Below, in pieces: positions 1 to 4,681 of a DNA stretch of 6,041 nt (positions are counted from its first letter, which is position 1; each line of letters begins with the position of its first letter). The stretch is from Methanothrix sp. GTDB taxonomy: Archaea; Halobacteriota; Methanosarcinia; Methanotrichales; Methanotrichaceae. A program made the position numbers and the translations under genes. The stretch is taken from NCBI GenBank assembly GCA_028688175.1, contig JAQTYS010000164.1:1-6041 (forward strand), given 5' to 3'. The notes under the pieces were generated by a model, which was given only the letters and a program-made list of their open reading frames with translations, did not search any database and was not told the origin of the DNA.

Positions 1-692
1 TGTTCTTTTAAATACTGAATAACATTGGGCAGGTTATCGCCGGTTGCAGACAGTCGCTCCTCAGGACCTGGCTCAGAGAATCCTCGCGTGCTATCTGCAG
101 TAAGATATGAAAGGTACCATCCGGTTACGAACTGGCGCAGAGCACTGACTCTTGGATTTTTAGCAAGCTGGCCAAGAGCATTCACCGCAAGCATATCCGA
201 AGACGTGAGCATCTCATGGATCCGATCGCCGATTTCAACCGGATTTTCTCCAGCAATTACCTGTCCCTCTCCATTTTTAAAATCGAGAAACCTAAAGGGT
301 TTTCCTTGCTGACCTCTCCTCCATTGCAGCCATTCCTCCACGACATAAGGGCCGCTGATGCCTTCATCAAGGGAGAGGTGATAGGTGATGAGAGGCATGT
401 CGCTTCTCTCGCGATACTTCAGCTCAATCTCAATAGGACCGCTGGACCCCCGGGTGCGAAGCTCTTTGAACCGACCCCGTTTATCCAGAGCTTTTCGCAG
501 GCCCACCGAAAAGCATTCTGAGAGGAAGGCAAAAACATCGAAGATGGTCGATTTTCCGCTGCCGTTAGGCCCAAGGAAGACCGTTAAAGGGGTGATACCT
601 CTCAGCTCAAGGTTATGTAGGGCTCTATAGTTTTTTATTTTCAAATACTCGATTCTTGGAACCGATTGCTTGACGCGGTCGCCTTCAGTCAT
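1..692 (-). CDS. AAA family ATPase, N-terminal part (runs off the left edge)
   Basis: The minus strand is open from an ATG at 692 to the window edge: 230 complete codons and no stop. Residues 14-32 form a start typical of RecF/SMC-like and COG4637-type ATPases (a strand with KIKNYRAL), followed by strand PLTVFLG and a canonical Walker A, GPNGSGKST at 41-49. Near the cut end, LSATGDNLPNVIQYL (214-228) is the segment seen in AAA_21/COG4637 predicted ATPases before the signature and Walker B region, which would lie outside the window. The start is supported by GGAG at 701-704 (8-base spacing) and an in-frame TAA at 750-752 that excludes a longer N-terminus. Such proteins bind and hydrolyse ATP, usually on DNA or as sensors or motors in defence or repair loci. 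The substrate cannot be told here. G+C is clearly higher than in the upstream HEPN gene, so the two may have different origins. Family is secure; specific role is unknown. Confidence 0.88.
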   Translation of the reverse strand, partial: MTEGDRVKQSVPRIEYLKIKNYRALHNLELRGITPLTVFLGPNGSGKSTIFDVFAFLSECFSVGLRKALDKRGRFKELRTRGSSGPIEIELKYRERSDMPLITYHLSLDEGISGPYVVEEWLQWRRGQQGKPFRFLDFKNGEGQVIAGENPVEIGDRIHEMLTSSDMLAVNALGQLAKNPRVSALRQFVTGWYLSYLTADSTRGFSEPGPEERLSATGDNLPNVIQYLKE

Positions 693-746
693 GTCTTGGT
701 CTCCGACGAATTTTCGATTATGGATAATGCGATCATTGAATATACT

Positions 747-760
747 AAATTATATATTAG
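747..760 (-). promoter_or_regulatory. Candidate TATA-box promoter of the AAA ATPase gene
   Basis: Read on the minus strand this is CTAATATATAATTT, a good archaeal TATA box, with a purine-rich stretch (AAAAGGAAG) just upstream that could serve as BRE. A transcript would begin about 25 bases downstream, near 728, leaving a leader of roughly 36 bases that contains the GGAG at 701-704 before the ATG at 692. The surrounding DNA is AT-rich, so a chance match is possible, but the spacing fits. Confidence 0.45.
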
Positions 761-795
761 ATGTTATCTTCCTTTTGCTACCCCGTTATCATGAT

Positions 796-2148
796 TCATG
801 CATCTATTGGTTGATGACTTTTGGATTCTCTCCAGCTTCGCCGATCAATATGCGGCCCTTGATAATTCAGCAATGCGATTATGAGTTGATCTGCTAAATA
901 GATGATATTTGAAAACTCCTGATATGAATCCTCTGTTGCAAAATGAGATTCATGGACGAGTTTGTTACGAGTTTTAGTAAATGCCACTATTTCATCTTCT
1001 GAAATATTCGCTTGAATATCGAATACCATCTCTTTTAATACATCAGCAAGTGATGGTCGGTTGAGTTCCGGTATCTTTTTTATCATTTGGTTGATTTGAT
1101 CAGGACAGATCTCTAACTTTTCAAAATTTTTTATTAAATCTTTTAATTGTTTCTCACATATATCAAATTTAGTTCGAGATGTGATTTGTATCTTTCCATG
1201 TGATTTGGCCCATCTTCCTCGCATAACATCAATAGCTGAAACACTCGCTAATGCTTTTAATTCGAGAAATGATGTATCCAATTTAGAACTGATAATTATA
1301 TGAATTATTTTATTTAATTTGTACTCATCTAATAATCTAACATATGTATTGAATGTAGTTTCTATAAATTGTTTAAGGTCGGAAGAATATTGCGAAATTA
1401 ATTCCCACGTTCCAAAATTACTAGTTATGCATGATCTATGGAACGAAGCAATTACGCTCCCTGTGTCATCCACCTCTTGATAACATGGGCAAATAATCGC
1501 TGTGCCTTTTGCAAATGATATTAAAGAACACAATTTAGCCACTAATGTCAATAAATCTTTTTTGGATAAATTAATTAAATCAGTTTCCATATAAGATGTA
1601 ACGGTAGATGTTTTGGTTAATTCCATTTTTTTCACTAATTTATCATAATTTATATAAGGATAAATTGTTATATTTAAACCATTTATTTCTAGTGGCAATT
1701 TGAGTAGTCCTATGTTAGGTTTTGGCCAATAGCTCTTCGATCCCATAAACCTCAAGTTAGTTAAATAAAATTTTAATCTGGTAGCTAACAAAGTCGTACC
1801 ATTCTTTTTTGATTCAATTCTAATTTGCGAAATTATCAATAAACCTTCAACACTCGTGCTGTCGCCAATTGATGTAATCCATTCTTGTACTAAAACATCG
1901 CCTATGGATTCAAAAAGTCGTCCATCTTCTAAGAGCCCTCGAATAGCATCGATGCGATTTTTATTATTAATAATATTGAAGTCTATCATTTCGATAATAT
2001 GCACATGAGCATATATCTTGCTATTATGTAGCTGAATGCATCTAAAATCTACCTGTACCTGAGTTGCTTCATCAAATATAAGCGAGCCTTTACCTTGATA
2101 TTCCATAAATGGTGGCCCATAGACATCAAGCTGAATCATAATAATCAC
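796..2148 (-). CDS. HEPN-domain protein, ApeA-like (putative RNase)
   Basis: A 450-residue protein (GTG at 2148; ATG at codon 4, position 2139, is as likely because GTGAT just before it could pair with the 16S tail). The C-terminal part is helical and contains RNKLVH (R394, N395, H399), the RNxxxH motif of HEPN ribonucleases, inside FTKTRNKLVHE. Helices around 290-312 (LELKALASVSAIDV) and 405-428 would complete the HEPN bundle. The N-terminal half (about 16-170) is predicted strand-rich, with GKGSLIFDEATQVQVDF resembling the start of ApeA-type N-terminal domains; this resemblance is by eye. There is no signal peptide or membrane segment, so it is probably cytoplasmic. ApeA-like proteins are abortive-infection RNases that cut RNA when triggered by phage. 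Base composition is very AT-rich (sample 60-base lines hold 16 and 22 G+C) against about 60% in fmdF, pointing to horizontal transfer. HEPN call is fairly sure; the ApeA link and defence role are inference. Confidence 0.8.
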   Translation of the reverse strand: MIIMIQLDVYGPPFMEYQGKGSLIFDEATQVQVDFRCIQLHNSKIYAHVHIIEMIDFNIINNKNRIDAIRGLLEDGRLFESIGDVLVQEWITSIGDSTSVEGLLIISQIRIESKKNGTTLLATRLKFYLTNLRFMGSKSYWPKPNIGLLKLPLEINGLNITIYPYINYDKLVKKMELTKTSTVTSYMETDLINLSKKDLLTLVAKLCSLISFAKGTAIICPCYQEVDDTGSVIASFHRSCITSNFGTWELISQYSSDLKQFIETTFNTYVRLLDEYKLNKIIHIIISSKLDTSFLELKALASVSAIDVMRGRWAKSHGKIQITSRTKFDICEKQLKDLIKNFEKLEICPDQINQMIKKIPELNRPSLADVLKEMVFDIQANISEDEIVAFTKTRNKLVHESHFATEDSYQEFSNIIYLADQLIIALLNYQGPHIDRRSWRESKSHQPIDA

Positions 2149-2152
2149 TCAA

Positions 2153-2296
2153 TTATATACACGGACTATTACTCTGTAATCCTACAGATATAACCTGAAA
2201 AGGTCCAAGTACACGCTGATCGTAAGGCAAATCAAAACCTCTTTGGAGAGCCTGCAACTCATCGAGCCTGTCTACCTTCCATCCCCTCGGCACCAT
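2153..2296 (-). CDS. Possible small ORF (47 aa) just upstream of the HEPN gene
   Basis: On the minus strand an ATG at 2296 opens 47 codons ending in TAA at 2153-2155, four bases before the GTG of the HEPN gene, a spacing typical of translationally linked genes. A purine-rich run (GGAGAGAGAAGGGAA) precedes the ATG. The protein starts MVPRGWKVDRLDELQALQRG and continues with GFDLPYDQRVLGPFQVISVG; it has a mixed, protein-like composition but matches no family I know. The same frame stays open upstream only to a TGA at 2399-2401, through an Arg-rich stretch with no start codon, so this could also be the tail of a decayed gene or a chance ORF. A weak TATA-like element for the HEPN gene overlaps its end. 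Confidence 0.25.
   Translation of the reverse strand: MVPRGWKVDRLDELQALQRGFDLPYDQRVLGPFQVISVGLQSNSPCI
2186..2195 (-). promoter_or_regulatory. Weak candidate TATA box for the HEPN gene
   Basis: The minus strand reads GGTTATATCT here. Transcription would start near 2164, giving a leader of about 16 bases to the GTG at 2148 or 25 bases to the ATG at 2139. A more perfect-looking TATATAAT at about 2152-2159 is too close, since it would place the transcription start inside the gene. Support is spacing and sequence only. Confidence 0.25.
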
Positions 2297-2476
2297 TTCC
2301 CTTCTCTCTCCGTCTCCTCGAACCCATCGGAAACAGCGCCGCCGTCTCCGCGTCCATGCCTGCGGGTGCCCGCCCCTCCGCCCGCGCGCGCACGGGCTTC
2401 AAGAAGACCCACGCTCCTACCTGCATCTATTAAAGGCCTCTCTCGATCTGCGAAACCGGGACATTACTCTCCATTC

Positions 2477-2520
2477 ATGTAGAATGTAGATATGTCACTG
2501 ACAGATACGACATTACATTC
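2477..2520. repeat. Tandem 7-mer and bulged inverted repeat
   Basis: ATGTAGA occurs twice in tandem at 2477-2490. From 2482, GAATGTA (2482-2488) pairs with TACATTC (2514-2520) and ATGTC (2492-2496) pairs with GACAT (2509-2513), making a 12-bp stem with a 3-base bulge on one side and a 12-base loop. TGTCACTGACA (2493-2503) is a smaller palindrome nested inside. CATTC at 2472-2476 could instead pair with GAATG at 2482-2486, giving a mutually exclusive hairpin. It could be an operator or a structured RNA; no function is shown. Confidence 0.5.
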
Positions 2521-2563
2521 TTCAAGGCTTTTAACCTTATCCAGAAAGGCATAGTCATGGAAC

Positions 2564-2590
2564 AATTATGCAGCGAACTGCTGCATAATT
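2564..2590. repeat. Perfect 11-bp inverted repeat (hairpin or operator)
   Basis: AATTATGCAGC (2564-2574) and GCTGCATAATT (2580-2590) are exact reverse complements separated by GAACT. The element lies about 58 bases beyond the stop of the leftward acidic-protein gene and past its oligo-T tract. It could be a 3' hairpin, a protein-binding palindrome or the residue of a mobile element. No run of T follows it directly, so it is not a classical bacterial-type terminator. Confidence 0.65.
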
Positions 2591-2610
2591 AGCTCATTCG
2601 AGCATGCCTC

Positions 2611-2617
2611 AAAAAAA
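2611..2617 (-). terminator. Oligo-T terminator of the acidic-protein gene
   Basis: Seven A residues on the plus strand give a T7 run on the minus strand, about 31 bases after the TGA at 2649-2651. Archaeal RNA polymerase terminates at such T runs without needing a hairpin. The 11-bp inverted repeat lies just beyond it. Confidence 0.5.
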
Positions 2618-2648
2618 GCTACCCTGCACATCTTAACCAGGTCTCTCT

Positions 2649-3590
2649 TCACCTCTTCCACTTGATGCTATCGCCCTTAACCTTTAATACTCCATTCTTC
2701 TCCAGCGACCTGGCCAGCTCTTCTGCTGCGCTGCTGCCATCTATCTCCAGCAGGTCTCCTTTCTTCTCCATATCGAATTGACATCTCTCCCGGAAAGCTT
2801 CCAGATCTACCTTTCCCGGTGACGGCTCTTTCAGGTCGAAAATCAGTCTTCCTAAAAAGAATAGGGACAGATACTCCCGTTCATATTCATCTTCAAAGTC
2901 ATCGTCCATCTCTTCAACCAAAGCAGCATAAAATTCATCGACAAAGACCTGAGCCCTCGGCTCAACAGTGAAGACAGTGGTCGTTTTGGCCAGATCGCTT
3001 TCTTCCTCCAGATCCTCCCCCTCATCAATGACACGCAGAATAGGATCATCCAGTTTGCTGCCCACATATTCTCCTATCTCGATATCATTTCGATTTAGAA
3101 CGGTGTCGATGAAATTCTCGGCATCGTACACATCCAACAGATCAGCCTTTATGCTTGCAAAGGCCTTCATTTTCGCTTCTCTCTCTTCCTCAGGCATATC
3201 AGCTTTCAATATCTCAGCGAACTGCAATCTCTTTTCGTTTATCTGCGGGTCAAGCTCCAGATGAAACCTCTCGCCAAAGTCCTCAGGGCCGGCTCCTGCC
3301 GCCAGAACCTTTCGCAGGGCATTTAGGCATCGCTCGTACCTTGCATAATCCGTTTCCTCCAGTTTCCCTTTGAGCACACTCATGCGACCTTCCAGATGAT
3401 GGGAGATCTCCATTTCACCGGCTGTGAAGGTTCTGATATCCACCTTCATTCCCACTTTTTTAAGCCGATCGGCGATATCCCTGGCCTCATCCTCGTAATA
3501 TTCTCCAAGCAAGAACATGAGAAAAGATAGTATTTGCTGGCTTAAATAGGTTCTATCTTGCATTTTTTCCTTAAAGAATATAAAACCCAT
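2649..3590 (-). CDS. Acidic protein of unknown function, possible C-terminal winged helix
   Basis: I do not recognise this 313-residue protein. It is rich in Glu and Asp, with marked clusters at 187-199 (DEGEDLEEESD) and 226-238. Residues 15-32 form a hydrophobic or amphipathic helix rather than a clear membrane anchor; there is no signal peptide and no Cys-based metal motif. The last 35 residues (GSSAAEELARSLEKNGVLKVKGDS then IKWKR) look like a recognition helix followed by a two-strand wing, so a DNA-binding or protein-interaction winged helix is possible. The gene is divergent from fmdF with only 8 bases between the outermost ATGs. The ATG at 3590 has AAGGA only 2 bases away; ATG codon 10 at 3563 has AAGGA at 4 bases and is a reasonable alternative start. 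Sense composition is typical of a real gene and close to that of the fmd genes. Regulator or accessory factor of the fmd operon is a guess from position. Confidence 0.8.
   Translation of the reverse strand: MGFIFFKEKMQDRTYLSQQILSFLMFLLGEYYEDEARDIADRLKKVGMKVDIRTFTAGEMEISHHLEGRMSVLKGKLEETDYARYERCLNALRKVLAAGAGPEDFGERFHLELDPQINEKRLQFAEILKADMPEEEREAKMKAFASIKADLLDVYDAENFIDTVLNRNDIEIGEYVGSKLDDPILRVIDEGEDLEEESDLAKTTTVFTVEPRAQVFVDEFYAALVEEMDDDFEDEYEREYLSLFFLGRLIFDLKEPSPGKVDLEAFRERCQFDMEKKGDLLEIDGSSAAEELARSLEKNGVLKVKGDSIKWKR
3576..3585 (+). promoter_or_regulatory. Candidate TATA promoter of the fmd/fwd operon
   Basis: GAATATAAAA, preceded by the A-rich TTAAA as possible BRE, is the only good TATA box upstream of fmdF. 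Transcription would start around 3605, downstream of the first ATG at 3599, which argues for translation from 3614 or, better, 3653. The same bases read TTTTATATTC on the other strand, so bidirectional use is possible, but then the divergent gene would have to start well inside its open frame. Confidence 0.45.
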
Positions 3591-3598
3591 AATCCTTC

Positions 3599-4681
3599 AT
3601 GCAAAACCTCTTTATGCCAATCCCCCCAATACCAACCGAGGCAGGGTATCGGATGAAAGAGGTATTGCTGGAATCCCGAGATGATAGGCAGCATGTCTAT
3701 CTGCCGGAAAAGTGCATCGGCTGCGGATCATGCGTCCAGATCTGCCCCAAGGGGGAACTGGTCATCGGCTCGGTGGGCGCTGTGGCCCGCGGTCTGATTG
3801 ATAAAGACTTCATCGAGAAGAAAAGGAGCGGGGCCTGTGTCTTATGCGCTCTGTGCGCCCGAGTCTGTCCCACCGGGGCTCTGGAACTACGCACGGCCGG
3901 CAAGGCCGAAAAGGATGAGTCCTATCTCAGTGCGGCGTTAGAGCCTACGACTGTAAACGACAGATGCGTGCACTGCGGCCTGTGTGTTGATGTCTGCCCG
4001 CAGTCCTGCATTGAAGTGCTTGATCGGCAACTGGCGGAGGACGGCAGCTTGAGGATGGAAGGAAAGACCGTCATCGACCTGAACCGTTGCGTGCACTGCG
4101 GCTGGTGCGCTCAGGTCTGCCCCACCGGAGCCATAACATACCAAAAGCCTTTCGCCGGTCAGTTCTTCCGAGACGATAACATCTGTCAGGCCTGCCGAAC
4201 CTGCGTTCACACCTGTCCTGCCAATGCTCTCTTCAATAGAGAAGGAAAAGCTGCGGAGATGGTAGAGAAGGTGACTCACAGAAAGGATGCCTGCATCTAC
4301 TGTGGAGCATGCCAGGAGGCCTGCCCGGTTCGAGCCATCACCGTTTCCAAGAGCGCCATAATCCCGGAAATGAAGGGAAAGAAGGCTCTGGAGAAGAAAC
4401 TGAGTGCCCCTGCGGCCAGGCCCACACTGACCTCAATTATCAAGACAGACGAGGATGCCTGTCTGGGCTGCGGAAACTGCGTCATCGCCTGTCCGGTCAA
4501 TGCCCTCTTCGATCCCTATCTGGCTGCCGGCCACCTCAATGAGCTGGATGAAAAACCGCTGCTGGAAGTCTTGAACGGTACTGTCCGGGTGGTAGACCAG
4601 CAGGTCTGCGGTTCCTGTGCCACCTGTAGCATGATCTGCCCGGTCCAGGCAATATGGCTCGAGAGACGGGAGGTGGCTTAA
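3599..4681 (+). CDS. fmdF: Formylmethanofuran dehydrogenase subunit F, polyferredoxin
   Basis: Up to 360 residues with eight CxxCxxCxxxCP motifs, beginning at C39, C80, C123, C164, C196, C232, C288 and C337. Eight [4Fe-4S] clusters is the number known for FwdF/FmdF, where F forms an electron wire linking the complex to ferredoxin or heterodisulfide-reductase partners. The protein is cytoplasmic. Pairs of motifs are separated by short linkers, with a longer Lys/Ala-rich linker at 257-275. It ends in TAA directly followed by ATG of fmdA, and GGGAGGTGG in its last codons is that gene's ribosome site. The frame opens at 3599, but there is no ribosome site there. The ATG at 3653 (codon 19) has AGGG at 6-base spacing and a compatible promoter, so the likely protein is about 342 residues, keeping all clusters. 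Whether the enzyme is the Mo (Fmd) or W (Fwd) form cannot be told from F; the F-A order is as in Methanosarcina fmd operons. Confidence 0.95.
   Translation: MQNLFMPIPPIPTEAGYRMKEVLLESRDDRQHVYLPEKCIGCGSCVQICPKGELVIGSVGAVARGLIDKDFIEKKRSGACVLCALCARVCPTGALELRTAGKAEKDESYLSAALEPTTVNDRCVHCGLCVDVCPQSCIEVLDRQLAEDGSLRMEGKTVIDLNRCVHCGWCAQVCPTGAITYQKPFAGQFFRDDNICQACRTCVHTCPANALFNREGKAAEMVEKVTHRKDACIYCGACQEACPVRAITVSKSAIIPEMKGKKALEKKLSAPAARPTLTSIIKTDEDACLGCGNCVIACPVNALFDPYLAAGHLNELDEKPLLEVLNGTVRVVDQQVCGSCATCSMICPVQAIWLERREVA
3638..3646 (+). promoter_or_regulatory. Ribosome-binding site supporting an internal fmdF start
   Basis: GAGGCAGGG precedes the ATG at 3653 by 6 bases. Neither of the two upstream in-frame ATGs (3599 and 3614) has a comparable purine-rich element, and the predicted transcription start lies past 3599. 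This favours codon 19 as the true start of fmdF. Confidence 0.4.
4668..4676 (+). promoter_or_regulatory. Strong ribosome-binding site of fmdA inside the fmdF end
   Basis: GGGAGGTGG closely matches the methanogen anti-Shine-Dalgarno complement and lies 5 bases before the ATG at 4682. It sits within the last codons of fmdF, so translation of the two genes is likely coupled. It fixes the fmdA start at 4682 rather than the Met at codon 8. Confidence 0.75.

Larger units (their letters stand above)
2149..2648. other. 500-base intergenic region with GC-rich patch and inverted repeats
   Basis: There is no convincing full-length gene between the HEPN gene and the acidic-protein gene. From left to right it contains a possible 47-codon ORF (2153-2296), a very GC-rich patch (49 of 60 bases G+C in 2341-2400), a tandem 7-mer with a bulged inverted repeat (2477-2520), a perfect 11-bp inverted repeat (2564-2590) and an oligo-T terminator for the leftward gene (2611-2617). 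I found no tRNA or rRNA, CRISPR repeat or transposase. It is the boundary between the AT-rich HEPN insert and the native methanogenesis locus. Confidence 0.6.

Noticed and set aside
25..630. Overlapping plus-strand ORFs opposite the ATPase gene
   Set aside because: The minus strand has an uninterrupted frame with a Walker A motif; the plus-strand products show no domain and overlap each other in different frames.
812..817. TGATGA resembling a C box of an archaeal C/D guide RNA
   Set aside because: No CTGA D box lies at suitable distance, and the site is inside the HEPN coding sequence.
2151..2160. TATATAAT-like element immediately before the HEPN start
   Set aside because: Transcription would begin about 25 bases downstream, inside the gene past codons 1 and 4. 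It could serve only if translation began at codon 15, for which no ribosome site is evident.
2315..2326. GGGTTCGAGG on the minus strand resembling a tRNA T-loop
   Set aside because: The flanking bases do not form a T stem, and no acceptor or anticodon arm can be drawn around it.
2243..2482. Plus-strand ORF of 79 codons across the GC-rich patch
   Set aside because: The product is a Pro/Arg/Ser-rich string forced by base composition, with no recognisable domain and no good ribosome site.
2460..2517. GACATTAC direct repeat (2460 and 2510 area)
   Set aside because: Only 8 bases and two copies; without a third copy or a flanked element it does not support a target-site duplication or CRISPR-like array.
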